In this document: one piece after another, positions 16,240-25,063 of the stretch
How positions within the stretch are numbered: position 1 is the stretch's first letter
How the letters are laid out: each line of letters begins with the position of its first letter
Assembly: GCF_030063365.1 (NCBI RefSeq)
Contig: NZ_JASISY010000003.1
Span: 124,001 to 188,000, forward strand
Origin: Cryobacterium sp. PH29-G1
GTDB taxonomy: Bacteria > Actinomycetota > Actinomycetes > Actinomycetales > Microbacteriaceae
Length of the DNA stretch: 64,000 nucleotides
Direction: 5' to 3'
Notes under the pieces: generated by a model
What the model saw: the letters and a program-made list of their open reading frames with translations, nothing else
Database searches by the model: none
Told to the model about the DNA's origin: nothing
Translations under genes and position numbers: made by a program

Positions 16240-17424
16240 CTAGTGGAAGGCGCTGACCCCGGTCAGATCACGACCGATGAGCAGTGACTGAATGCTCTCG
16301 GTGCCTTCGTAGGTGTGAATGGATTCGATGTCGGCGAGGTGCCGAATGACGTGGTTCTCCAGCAGGATGCCATTGCCGCCGAGCATGTCGCGGGCGATGG
16401 ACGCCAGATTGCGCGCTGCCCGGGTGTTGTGAAACTTGGCCAGGCTGGCCTGGATAGGACGCAGAGTGCCGGCCGCATCGAGCTCGGACAGGCGCATGCA
16501 GTGCAGCTGCATCGAGGTGAGCTCGGAGAGCATGAGGGTGAGTCGTTCCTGCACGATCTGGAATCCGGCAAGCGGCTTGCCGAACTGCACGCGCTGCTGG
16601 GCGTAGCTGAGCGCTGCCTCAAAGACCGCGGTGGCATGCCCGAGCGCCGACCAAGCCACCCCGAGGCGGGTGGCGAAGAGCACGACGGCGGTGTCCTTGA
16701 AGGTGTGCGTGCCCGGCAGTACGGCGTCGAGCGGAACGCGCACGTCGGTGAGGGTGATGCGGGCCTGGTGCACGGCGCGGAGCGAACCCTTGCCGGTCAT
16801 GGTCTCGCCGTGGTAGCCGGGCAGGGACTGGTCGACCAGAAAACCGCGCACGTTGCCGTCATCGTCGCGGGCCCAGACCACGGTCACGTCGCCGACCGAT
16901 CCGTTGCCGATCCACTTCTTTTCGCCGTTGATGACCCACTCGTCACCGTCGCGGTGGGCGGTGGTCTCCAGGGCCACCGAATCCGAGCCGTGGTCCGGTT
17001 CCGTCAGGGCGAAGGCGCCCAGCTTCTCGGCGCGGGCCAGGGGCACCAGCCAGGTGGCCTTCTGTTCGTCGCTGCCGAACATCGCGATGCTGCGCAGGGC
17101 GAGTCCGCCCTGCACGGCGACGACGGTTCCCATCGACCCGTCTCCGCGCGAGATCTCCATGTTCACCAGGCCGGCAGCGAGCGGCGACATCGGGGTCAGT
17201 CCCGGTCCCTCGACGCCATCGGTGAGCAGATCGAGCTCGCCGAGGCGACGAGCCAGGTGCAGCGGGTACTCCGCTTTGTCCCAGGCCTCGGTGAGCTCGT
17301 CGAGTGTCTCCACCGCAAAGGTGCGTGCCCGGCTCCAGAAGGCGCGATCGGCGTCTGGAACATCGGCGAATACGCCGTAGTAATCGGTGTCGAGCGGTGC
17401 GGAGACGTCGTAATCGGGCATCAT
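16240..17424 (-). CDS. Acyl-CoA dehydrogenase (glutaryl-CoA dehydrogenase-like)
   Basis: FAD enzyme that introduces the alpha-beta double bond into an acyl-CoA. 394 residues, with ALTEPDHGSDS near 138, the KKWIGNGSVGDV segment near 168, and QFGKPLAGFQIVQERL near 280. The C-terminal IHTYEGTESIQSLLIGRDLTG contains the expected catalytic glutamate region. The RGDGSMGTVVAVQGG and MLGGNGI segments recall glutaryl-CoA dehydrogenase-type members, but substrate specificity is inferred only loosely. The promoter region upstream (17425-17495) carries two identical palindromes, probable binding sites of the TetR protein encoded just upstream. Confidence 0.9.
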   Translation of the reverse strand: MMPDYDVSAPLDTDYYGVFADVPDADRAFWSRARTFAVETLDELTEAWDKAEYPLHLARRLGELDLLTDGVEGPGLTPMSPLAAGLVNMEISRGDGSMGTVVAVQGGLALRSIAMFGSDEQKATWLVPLARAEKLGAFALTEPDHGSDSVALETTAHRDGDEWVINGEKKWIGNGSVGDVTVVWARDDDGNVRGFLVDQSLPGYHGETMTGKGSLRAVHQARITLTDVRVPLDAVLPGTHTFKDTAVVLFATRLGVAWSALGHATAVFEAALSYAQQRVQFGKPLAGFQIVQERLTLMLSELTSMQLHCMRLSELDAAGTLRPIQASLAKFHNTRAARNLASIARDMLGGNGILLENHVIRHLADIESIHTYEGTESIQSLLIGRDLTGVSAFH

Positions 17425-17461
17425 TGCCTTTCGCAGTAGCGGGTGTGCCTACAGTTCTACC

Positions 17462-17498
17462 TGACACTGAGTGTCACGTCAAGTGACACTGAGTGTCA
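17462..17498. promoter_or_regulatory. Twin TetR operator
   Basis: Two exact copies of the 15-bp palindrome TGACACTGAGTGTCA (17462-17476 and 17484-17498) are centred 22 bases apart, about two helical turns, on the same DNA face. The right copy overlaps the stop codon of the TetR gene. Their place between tetR and the acyl-CoA dehydrogenase suggests repression of the downstream dehydrogenase-synthetase genes. Confidence 0.8.
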
Positions 17499-18245
17499 GG
17501 TTGCTGGGAATCGAAGACGATTCTCGATCGCGCGTGCGACATCTTCCGGGAGTGCGGAGGCAGGAAAGACGGCGACCAGCAGTTCGCTGGCGGGGGTGGC
17601 CGTGGCCTCGACCGTGGCGCCAGCGGGATCGAAGCGATGGCGTACGGCGTGTAACTCGGCAGCGAGACCGGCCGCATCGAGCAGCTTGCTGGAGTCACTG
17701 CCGCGGATCATGTGGCGCAGTTCGAAGTTGTGCGTGGCGGTGACGGCCGCTGCGAACTGAATCGCAATGACCGGGTCCACCTCGGGCAGGCTTCGCCGGA
17801 GATACGACGAGAAGGTCTTTTCGTAGCGCGACACCATGACCGTTTCGCGATCCCGCAGAACGGATGTCTGGCGCACGAGCAGATCCCGCGCCCGTACGAT
17901 CTCCAGTCGCTCCCGAAATCGCTCGAACACGAGGGTCGCTGCTTCGCAGACGGCCAGCCAGGGATCAGGATGCGCGGCCGCGAAATAGTCATCGATCTGC
18001 TCGAGCAGCTCGTCGTGATCGGCGAAGATCACGTCGTCTTTCGACCGGAACTGACGAAAGAAGGTGCTGCGGGACACCCCGGCGGCCGCGGCGATTTGCG
18101 TGGTGCTTGTGGCTTCATAGCCCTGGGCGTGAAAAAGCCCCACGGCAATGTCGGCGACGGCGACACGGCTGCGGGCATCCGTTGGCCTGGGGGAGGCAGA
18201 GCGCCCGAAATCGTTCGGCGCGGTTGGGGCAGACGGATCAGACAT
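17496..18245 (-). CDS. TetR-family regulator of the acyl-CoA genes
   Basis: 249 residues with the N-terminal TetR helix-turn-helix (about 28-75; GYEATSTTQIAAAAGVSRSTFFRQFRSKDDVIF). The C-terminal ligand domain is family-variable; an acyl-CoA or fatty acid ligand is inferred from context. The first 25 residues are a disordered Pro/Ala/Asp stretch. It lies 71 bases before the acyl-CoA dehydrogenase, facing the same way, and its own stop is embedded in the right half of the twin operator. No copy of that palindrome occurs in front of tetR itself, so autoregulation is not evident. Confidence 0.88.
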   Translation of the reverse strand: MSDPSAPTAPNDFGRSASPRPTDARSRVAVADIAVGLFHAQGYEATSTTQIAAAAGVSRSTFFRQFRSKDDVIFADHDELLEQIDDYFAAAHPDPWLAVCEAATLVFERFRERLEIVRARDLLVRQTSVLRDRETVMVSRYEKTFSSYLRRSLPEVDPVIAIQFAAAVTATHNFELRHMIRGSDSSKLLDAAGLAAELHAVRHRFDPAGATVEATATPASELLVAVFPASALPEDVARAIENRLRFPAT

Positions 18246-18375
18246 GGTCTGGCGAAATTAGCACGGAACGGCAAACGTAAACTTCAGTACCTTGCCAAGG
18301 GCGAGCGTGGCCGGCGTGGATTTTTGGGGTTATAGGATGAGAAATGCAGCGCGCGCACGATCATTGGAGGGCACC

Positions 18376-19482
18376 GTGGCCAAGGCATCGACCGTGTACG
18401 ACGTGGCTGGTCACGCGGGGGTGTCGATCGCAACCGTCTCTCGCGTACTTCGTCGTCCCGACGATGTACGCGCATCCACTCGAGATAAAGTGCTCGCTTC
18501 GGTCGCGGAACTCGGATATGTCCCCAGTGCCAATGCTCGGGGGCTGGCCGCGCGTCGCACCGGCGTTCTTGGTCTCTACTTTCCGAACCTTGATGCCATG
18601 GAAGAGCTGGACGACGGTGAATTCGATGCGTCGAGTCTCGTTGAGGTAGTTCAGGATATTCCCGATTCCGGTCTGGTGCGACCGCCGAACCTGTATTTTG
18701 ACGAGGTGCTCCGCGGCAGCGAGCTGGAGGCGTGGCGGCAGGGTTTCGCCCTCATGGTCGGCGTGGGGCGGGTGGCTTACCCTGCCGATATGGTCAATGA
18801 TATTGCCGGCCGTGTCGATGGGATGGCCGTGCTCGCGCAGAGCATTCCTGACTCCGTGCTCCAGCACGTGTCGAGGCGTATTCCGATCGTGTTAATCGCC
18901 GGACCACGGCGCGGCGATAGTTATGACCACGTCAGTGTCAGCAACTCCGAGGGCATGGGCGCGCTCACGACCCATCTGCTCGATTCCTTGGCCGTGACGG
19001 ATTTTGCCTACGTGGCCGGCCCGGACGACTCGCCCGACGGCGCCGAGCGGTATTCGGGCTTTCGGCAGGCGCTGCATTCGCGTGGGCTGGATCCGGATGC
19101 CCGGCCCGTCTTGCACGGCGGATTCTCCAGGCAGCGTGGGCGCGAGGTCGCGACGCAACTAGTGAACGACGGCAAGCTGCCGCGCGCCCTCGTGTGCGGC
19201 AATGATCAGATGGCTCTGGGCGCCCTCGACGTCTTGCGAGCGCACGGTGTGCGGGTGCCCGACGAGGTGATTGTGACCGGCTTCGACGGTATCGAAGCCG
19301 GTCAAACGTCGTCGCCGCGTCTGACGACCGTGCGCCAGCCCATGGTCGACCTCGGTCGGGCGGCCATGCGGGTGATGCTCAGTCGATTGGAGGATCCGAA
19401 GCAGCCGCCCATCTCTGTGCGGCTCCCCGTCAAGGTGCTGCTGCGTGAGAGTTCCGAAGGGCCCGTCGACTCGTCGAGCTGA
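18376..19482 (+). CDS. LacI-family regulator of the glycan-use locus
   Basis: 368 residues from GTG 18376, chosen because GGAGG lies 5 bases upstream; a longer reading from 18292 adds 28 unlikely residues. The N-terminal LacI headpiece is plain (STVYDVAGHAGVSIATVSRVLRRPDDVRASTRDKV, shown here as positions 4-38), followed by a hinge helix and a sugar-binding domain with GNDQMALGALDVLRAHGVRVPDE near 276. An insertion of about 20 acidic residues near 75-100 (MEELDDGEFDASSLVEVVQD) is unusual for the family. It precedes the hydrolase-transporter genes and probably binds the two TGTATGCGCWTACA palindromes. Confidence 0.88.
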   Translation: MAKASTVYDVAGHAGVSIATVSRVLRRPDDVRASTRDKVLASVAELGYVPSANARGLAARRTGVLGLYFPNLDAMEELDDGEFDASSLVEVVQDIPDSGLVRPPNLYFDEVLRGSELEAWRQGFALMVGVGRVAYPADMVNDIAGRVDGMAVLAQSIPDSVLQHVSRRIPIVLIAGPRRGDSYDHVSVSNSEGMGALTTHLLDSLAVTDFAYVAGPDDSPDGAERYSGFRQALHSRGLDPDARPVLHGGFSRQRGREVATQLVNDGKLPRALVCGNDQMALGALDVLRAHGVRVPDEVIVTGFDGIEAGQTSSPRLTTVRQPMVDLGRAAMRVMLSRLEDPKQPPISVRLPVKVLLRESSEGPVDSSS

Positions 19483-19518
19483 GTTTCGGCGCCGATTGAC
19501 GATGCTTGCAACCGAAAC

Positions 19519-19532
19519 TGTATGCGCATACA
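19519..19532. promoter_or_regulatory. LacI-type operator before the secreted hydrolase
   Basis: TGTATGCGCATACA is a perfect 14-bp palindrome with the central CG typical of LacI operators. A TTGACG hexamer at 19496-19501 lies 17 bases upstream, so the operator would overlap the -10 region and block transcription. Confidence 0.7.
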
Positions 19533-19623
19533 CTCGGCGGAGGCGCTGGGTGGCCGATGGGCACGCATCCTCCCCCCTCACCGAACAAGCTGCTCCGTCA
19601 ACGACGACACGAAGGACACTGCT

Positions 19624-21189
19624 GTGAAACGATCATCGAAGGTGCTGGCGCTGGCCGCCGCACTCGTAACGGGCACCCTGCTCATGGCGCCGAGCGCGAT
19701 TGCCGCCCCCGGCCAGGCCGGTTCCTCCGGCGGAGGTCATAACGAGACCGGCGGCGCCGACACGGTCCTGCGGGGCTATGCGCAGGACACCTGGACGTCG
19801 CTGGCAGCCATGACCGACAAGAAAACAGGTCTACCCGCCGACAAGCTCTCCGGCGACCTGACTGTAGCCAGCGAAAACACCAGCCCCACGAATATCGGCG
19901 GCTATCTGTGGTCGACAATATCGGCGCGTGATCTAGGAATCATCAGTAAGAACGAGGCCTATCAGCGGATGAAAACGACGCTGAAGACCCTCTCGGTGAT
20001 CGAGCGGCACGCGCCGAGCGGCATGTACTACAACTGGTATTCGCGCCTCGACGGTCACAAGCTCACGACCTGGCCAGACAGTGGCGACCCGGTTGATCCG
20101 TTTCTGAGCACCGTCGACAACGGGTGGCTCGCCGCCGCCTTCCGCGTCGTCGCTGCGGCCGAACCCCGACTGGCGAGCTCGGCCGACGCGCTCTATGACA
20201 GCATGGACTTTGGCTACTTTCACGACCTCGCTGCACGTCCCGAAGCCGGCCTGAACCGCGGCGGGTTCTGGGTCGTGCCACCGGCTGGCTGCAACATTCC
20301 GGGCAACTACGGTGACGACGGACCCGACGTGTACTACACCTGCCACTGGTACGACACGACGGTGAGCGAGGCGCGGATTGCGACCTATCTCGGCATCAGC
20401 AATGGCCAGATTCCGCCGGAGGCCTACTACGGCACCGTGCGCACGATGCCCGACGAGGGCTGCGACTACTCCTGGCAGGAGCAAAAGCCGACCGGGGTCA
20501 CCCGCGAGTATCTCGGTGTCTCGGTCTATGAAGGGGTCTACTCCTACCGCGGAATGTCGCTCGTTCCAGCCTGGGGCGGCAGCATGTTCGAGGCGTTAAT
20601 GCCCGATCTGTTCGTGCCCGAAGCTCAGTGGGGTCCGCGATCCTGGGGTGTGAATCACCCAGCTTCGGTGCGAGCCCAGGTTGAACACGGCCTCGACGAA
20701 ACACGGTACGGCTACTGGGGCTTCTCCCCGGCGAGCGACCCGTTCGGCGAATATGCCGAGTACGGTGTCGAGGGCATCGGCATGTCGAGCGACGGCTATG
20801 CTTCCGACCGCCAGCGCACCGACGTTGATGGCGGCTATGACGGATGCCGCGAGGCCACCAACCCGACACCGACGTTCGGTGACGGCGTGGTGACCCCGCA
20901 CGCCTCCTTTCTCGCCCTCGCCTACGACCAGACTGCGGCTCTGAAGAACCTTGCGAATCTGAAGACAGACTTTGATTCGTACGGTCCGGGCGGGTTCTAT
21001 GACGCTGTGGCGACCCAGAGCGGCACGGTGGCGGATCGCTACCTCTCCCTCGACCAGTCGATGACCATGGCCGCGATCACCAACGAGCTGCTGCATGACC
21101 GCGTCAAGGGCTACTTCGTCGACCGGCACTTTGCGGCCACGGTCAAGCCGCTCGTGGCCGCACAGATATTCGGGTCACGCTTGGGCTAG
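19624..21189 (+). CDS. Secreted Glycoamylase-domain glycoside hydrolase (candidate beta-1,2-glucanase)
   Basis: 521 residues from GTG 19624 (GAAGGA upstream), beginning with a Sec signal peptide: KRSSK, a hydrophobic core, then cleavage after AIAA near residue 29. The body resembles the Glycoamylase fold (PF10091) found in endo-beta-1,2-glucanases of family GH144 and in the middle part of cyclic beta-1,2-glucan synthases. Cues are the NIGGYLWSTISARDLGII segment near 80 and PAWGGSMFEALMPDLFVPE near 315, with several conserved acidic and aromatic residues. It should cut a beta-glucan outside the cell and release oligosaccharides for the downstream ABC importer. The beta-1,2 linkage is inference from fold similarity; another glucan is possible. 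Confidence 0.72.
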   Translation: MKRSSKVLALAAALVTGTLLMAPSAIAAPGQAGSSGGGHNETGGADTVLRGYAQDTWTSLAAMTDKKTGLPADKLSGDLTVASENTSPTNIGGYLWSTISARDLGIISKNEAYQRMKTTLKTLSVIERHAPSGMYYNWYSRLDGHKLTTWPDSGDPVDPFLSTVDNGWLAAAFRVVAAAEPRLASSADALYDSMDFGYFHDLAARPEAGLNRGGFWVVPPAGCNIPGNYGDDGPDVYYTCHWYDTTVSEARIATYLGISNGQIPPEAYYGTVRTMPDEGCDYSWQEQKPTGVTREYLGVSVYEGVYSYRGMSLVPAWGGSMFEALMPDLFVPEAQWGPRSWGVNHPASVRAQVEHGLDETRYGYWGFSPASDPFGEYAEYGVEGIGMSSDGYASDRQRTDVDGGYDGCREATNPTPTFGDGVVTPHASFLALAYDQTAALKNLANLKTDFDSYGPGGFYDAVATQSGTVADRYLSLDQSMTMAAITNELLHDRVKGYFVDRHFAATVKPLVAAQIFGSRLG

Positions 21190-21251
21190 TTCATTCAGCC
21201 CGGCCGCAGGGGGGCGGCGGGAAACTTGAAAAAAGGACTTGCGCGGCAGGA

Positions 21252-21265
21252 TGTATGCGCTTACA
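21252..21265. promoter_or_regulatory. Second LacI-type operator, before the solute-binding protein
   Basis: TGTATGCGCTTACA differs from the 19519 site by one base. It lies 92 bases before the binding-protein start, giving the transporter part of the locus its own regulated promoter. Confidence 0.65.
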
Positions 21266-21343
21266 GTGGATCTCGAACGGGCACACATTCCGATAGGAGC
21301 GTGACCGGTCAGGGTCAAGGACGACGCGAAAGAAGGCATTGCA

Positions 21344-22996
21344 ATGAAGCATTTGAGACGGCGCGGCACCCGCACGGTTTTAGCCGTGATCGGCGTGGCC
21401 GCTGTGCTGGCGACCAGCGCCTGCAGCATCAACACCGCCAAGTCCGGCGCGAGTTCGGCCGATGGGTCGATGCTCATTGCGGCCGACAACGGTTCGCCCA
21501 CATTCGAGAGAAACTTCAACCCTTTCTCCACGAGCAAGCGCGTGACGGCCACGTACATGTACGAGCCGCTCCAGGTCATTAACACTCTGGACGGCAAGGC
21601 CACCCCGTTTCTGGCGACCGGGTACACCCAGCCAGACGCCAAGACCATCATCTACACGATCCGCACGGGCGTGACCTGGTCCGATGGCGTGGAGTTCACT
21701 CCCGCCGATGTGGCCTTCACGTTCGACCTGATCAAGAAAACTCCGGCCCTCGACAACAAGGGAATGTGGCAGCACATCGAGAGTCTTGAGGTTGACGGCG
21801 ACACAGTGGTGTTCCACCTGAGCTCCGAAGACGTACCGGCCGCGTCGATCATTGACCAGCAGCTCATCGTTCCGGAGCATATCTGGAAGGATGTCGCCGA
21901 CCCGCTCACTTTCACGAACGAAGATCCGGTCGCGACCGGCCCGTACGTGCTCGATGAGTTCACGCCTAACCAGTACACGCTCAAGAAGAACGAGACGTAC
22001 TGGCAGGCCGACAAGGTTGCCGTGGAAAAGCTCGTGCTTCCGGCCGCGAACAGCCAGCTCGACGTCGTCAATAACGGCTACGACTGGGCCTACGCCTTCA
22101 TCACCGACGTTGAGGGCACCTGGGTCAAGGCCGACGAACAGCACAACAAATACTGGTTTCCGCCGGGCGGCACCATCGCCCTCGTGCCCAACCTCACCAA
22201 GGCCCCGTACAACGATGTGAATTTTCGGCAGGGGCTGAGCCTCGCGCTGGATCGTGCGAAGATCGCAACGGATGCCGAGCAAGGATACGTTGACGCGGCC
22301 GGTCAGTCCGGTCTCCTATTGCCCAACCAGGAAGCCTGGCTTAGCGCTGACCTGCCGGATGGTGGCCAGGTCGCCCAGGACTCCGGCGCCGCCCTCGCGG
22401 CCTTCGAGAAGGCCGGGTACACGATGAACGGCGACAAGCTCGTCGACGCTGACGGCGCCCAGGTGTCGATCAATATCATGACCGCCAACGGCTACACCGA
22501 CTGGTTGCAGGGATTGCAGACCGTGCAGTCGCAGCTGGGAGCCATGGGCATCGACGTGAAACTCAGCCAGCCGCAGCCGGCCGCCTACTATGAGTCGCTC
22601 GGCAACGGAGACTTCGACATGGCCATGACCGGATTCGGCGGAAGTGGCAGCGTGTTTCAGGACATGAACCTATTGCTCAACAGCGAGTTCGCCACACCCG
22701 TCGGAACGACGACGACCGGTAACTTCGGGCGGTTCAGCAACGCCGACACCGACGCGTTGCTGGCCAGGTTCAAGGCCTCGACCGATGAGGCCGAGCAGAA
22801 GAACATCGCCGGGCAGCTCGAACAGACGGTGTACGACCAGCTGCCCGTGATCAGCATGTTCTACGGCGGCCTCTGGGGGCTGTACAGCGACGCGAACTAC
22901 ACGGGCTGGCCGAGTGCCGACGATCCGTACGCACCGCCGAACACCTACAACTCCACGCCCCTGCTCATTCTCACTCACCTCGAAAAGGCGAAGTAG
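21344..22996 (+). CDS. Family-5 ABC solute-binding lipoprotein (glucan oligosaccharide uptake)
   Basis: 550 residues. The N-terminus is a lipoprotein signal: charged MKHLRRRGTR, hydrophobic core, lipobox TSAC with Cys at about 28, so the mature protein is membrane anchored. The rest is the large family-5 (DppA/OppA-like) fold, with LIVPEHIWKDVADPLTF and the ATGPYVLDEFTPNQYTLKKN segment typical of the family. Family-5 proteins bind peptides, but some, as in Thermotoga, bind beta-gluco-oligosaccharides; the flanking hydrolase and beta-glucosidase favour sugar here. A stem-loop follows the stop, likely lowering expression of the permeases relative to this abundant receptor. Confidence 0.88.
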   Translation: MKHLRRRGTRTVLAVIGVAAVLATSACSINTAKSGASSADGSMLIAADNGSPTFERNFNPFSTSKRVTATYMYEPLQVINTLDGKATPFLATGYTQPDAKTIIYTIRTGVTWSDGVEFTPADVAFTFDLIKKTPALDNKGMWQHIESLEVDGDTVVFHLSSEDVPAASIIDQQLIVPEHIWKDVADPLTFTNEDPVATGPYVLDEFTPNQYTLKKNETYWQADKVAVEKLVLPAANSQLDVVNNGYDWAYAFITDVEGTWVKADEQHNKYWFPPGGTIALVPNLTKAPYNDVNFRQGLSLALDRAKIATDAEQGYVDAAGQSGLLLPNQEAWLSADLPDGGQVAQDSGAALAAFEKAGYTMNGDKLVDADGAQVSINIMTANGYTDWLQGLQTVQSQLGAMGIDVKLSQPQPAAYYESLGNGDFDMAMTGFGGSGSVFQDMNLLLNSEFATPVGTTTTGNFGRFSNADTDALLARFKASTDEAEQKNIAGQLEQTVYDQLPVISMFYGGLWGLYSDANYTGWPSADDPYAPPNTYNSTPLLILTHLEKAK

Positions 22997-23004
22997 CCGT
23001 ACCG

Positions 23005-23043
23005 CTGCCGAGATCGCCCCGCTCGTGTGGGCGGTCTCGGCAG
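23005..23043 (+). terminator. Intra-operon stem-loop after the binding-protein gene
   Basis: A 15-bp stem (CTGCCGAGATCGCCC with GGGCGGTCTCGGCAG, one G-T pair) around a 9-base loop lies 8 bases past the stop. Such loops often stabilise the upstream message and partly terminate, so binding protein exceeds permease. Confidence 0.6.
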
Positions 23044-23136
23044 GCGTGGCCATCAGCCCGTGGCGATCTCGCCACCGTCATGCCGTCTTCAGACCTCCAC
23101 TGACCGGCGACAGCACGATAGAAAGGTGAAGGAACC

Positions 23137-24117
23137 GTGCGTTTTCTGCTCACGAAGGTCGGTCTGCTGGTGCTCACACTGTGGGCGGCCATCACGCTGA
23201 ACTTTCTGCTGCCGCGCTTGATGCCCGGGTCCCCGGCCGACGCGGCGATAGCCAAACTGGCCCAGAACGGGCCGGTCAGCTCGGCTACCCGCGCTTCGAT
23301 CGAGGCCCAGCTCGGCGTCCCGACCGGCAGCATGGTCGACCAGTACCTGCAATATCTGAACAACGTGGCCCACTTCGACTTCGGTGTCTCGTACACGTTC
23401 TTCCCGCAGAGCGTTGCCGGCCTGGTCGGCGCGGCCCTACCGTGGACTCTCGTGCTCGTCGGCCTCGTCACGGTGATTGCGTTCATCGCCGGAACCCTGC
23501 TGGGGGTGCTCGCCGCGTGGAAACGTGGCACCTGGCTGGACACTCTGCCGACCGTCGGCGGCACGTTCGCCAGCGCGTTCCCCTACTTTTGGACCGCCCT
23601 GCTCCTCTTGTTTTTTCTGGGCTATGTGGCGGGCTGGTTCCCCACCAGCGGGGCGTACCGCAGCGGCGGTACGGTCGATTTCACCGGCGAATTTCTGCTC
23701 GACGCGCTCTACCATTCCATTCTGCCGGCAACGACCATCCTCATCACCTCGCTCGGCGGCTGGATCCTCGGCATGCGCAGCACGATGATCAATACGCTCG
23801 GCGACGACTACGTGACCTTTGCGGAAGCGAACGGGCTCAAGCCAGGAACCGTGGCCATCCGCTACGCCGCTCGCAATGCAATTTTGCCGAACCTCACCAG
23901 CTTCGGTCTTGCACTCGGTGGCGTCGTGGGTGGTTCCCTGCTGGTCGAGCGGGTGTTTAACTACCCCGGCGTTGGCTACCTGCTCTATACCGCTGTCGTC
24001 AACCAGGACTTTCCGTTGATGCAGGGCCTGTTTCTCATCATCACCATCAGCGTGCTGATGGCCAACTTCATTGTCGACATTTTGTACGGCATCCTGGATC
24101 CGAGGACGAGGCGATGA
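23137..24117 (+). CDS. ABC transporter permease, DppB type
   Basis: 326 residues with six membrane helices and the DppB-type order: N-terminal helix and the LPRLMPGSPADAAIAKL segment, then the transport domain with the coupling loop (GDDYVTFAEANGLKPGTVAIRYAARNAILPNLTSFG, about 224-258) that contacts the ATPase. The GTG start has a GGTGAAGGA site just upstream. It overlaps the next permease by ATGA, so the two are translated together. It would form the channel with the DppC-type partner at 24114-25063. Confidence 0.9.
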   Translation: MRFLLTKVGLLVLTLWAAITLNFLLPRLMPGSPADAAIAKLAQNGPVSSATRASIEAQLGVPTGSMVDQYLQYLNNVAHFDFGVSYTFFPQSVAGLVGAALPWTLVLVGLVTVIAFIAGTLLGVLAAWKRGTWLDTLPTVGGTFASAFPYFWTALLLLFFLGYVAGWFPTSGAYRSGGTVDFTGEFLLDALYHSILPATTILITSLGGWILGMRSTMINTLGDDYVTFAEANGLKPGTVAIRYAARNAILPNLTSFGLALGGVVGGSLLVERVFNYPGVGYLLYTAVVNQDFPLMQGLFLIITISVLMANFIVDILYGILDPRTRR

Positions 24118-25063
24118 CTACTCCCACCCACGACCCCTCCGAACGCGGCACCCACGCCGTTATGGTCACGCGCAAACAAGCGGATGTACCGCCCGCGACG
24201 AGCCCGCTACGGGTGCTCTGGCGGGCCGTCGCCACGATTTGGAGCGTACCGAAGGCGCGAGTGGGCGTGGCCCTTCTCGGCTTCTTCGTGGTGCTCGCCG
24301 TGTTCGCGCCGCTCATCGCCCCCTACGATCCGACCGACAACAGCTTTGGGCGCAGCGAGGACTTCAGCGCCGCGCACTGGATGGGCACGACCGCTGCCGG
24401 TCAGGATGTACTCTCCCAGATTATTCACGGTGCGAGCACGTCGGTGTTCGTTGGCTTCGTGGCGGGTTTGCTCTCGACCATCATCGCCGTCACGATCGGC
24501 CTCACCTGGGGCTACTTGCGCAATATCACCGGCGACGTGATCAACTTTGTGGTCAACCTGTTTCTGGTGATTCCGGCACTGCCGCTCATGATCGTGATCG
24601 CCGCCTACCTGCAAAACGGCGGCATCGGCATGATCATCTTCGTGGTCGTCATTACCGGCTGGGCGTGGGGGCACGAGTGTTGCGCTCACAGACCCAATCG
24701 CTGCGGAGCCGCGACTTCGTGACGGCGGCCGTGTTCAGCGGTGACAGCCCGGCCCGCATCGTGTTTCGGGAGATTCTTCCGAACATGACCTCGCTCATTG
24801 TGGGTAGCTTCTTCGGGGCAGCGACCGCCGCTATCCTCGCTGAAGCCGGGCTGGAGTTTTTGGGCCTCGGAGACTCCACCACGATCAGCTGGGGCACCAT
24901 GCTGTTCTGGGCGCAGAACAGCAACGCCCTGCTCACCGGCCAGTGGATCTTGTTGTTTGCTCCGGGCCTCTGCATCTCCCTGCTCGCGACGTCGCTGAGC
25001 TTGATCAACTTCGGCGTGGATGGCCTGAGCAATCCGCGCTTGCGAGAAGGAGCGAACCGATGA
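24114..25063 (+). pseudogene. ABC transporter permease, DppC type, frameshifted in a G run
   Basis: The first 186 or so codons (from ATG 24114) encode the normal N-terminal part of a DppC permease, up to ITGWAWG. At the G run 24667-24671 the frame then goes astray and stops at 24722. The expected continuation (ARVLRSQTQSLRSRDFVTAA, then the coupling helix and last helices, ending NPRLREGANR) is intact one frame over, as if one G were missing (TGGGGGCACGA instead of TGGGGGGCACGA). The restored protein would have about 316 residues. The stop overlaps the ATPase start by ATGA. Possible causes are a sequencing error, a recent mutation, phase variation, or slippage that rescues the full protein. 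Confidence 0.85.

Noticed and set aside
24114-25063. Programmed frameshift as the definite explanation for the split permease
   Set aside because: The G run would allow slippage, but no stimulatory structure is evident and an ordinary deletion or sequencing error is simpler; kept only as a possibility.
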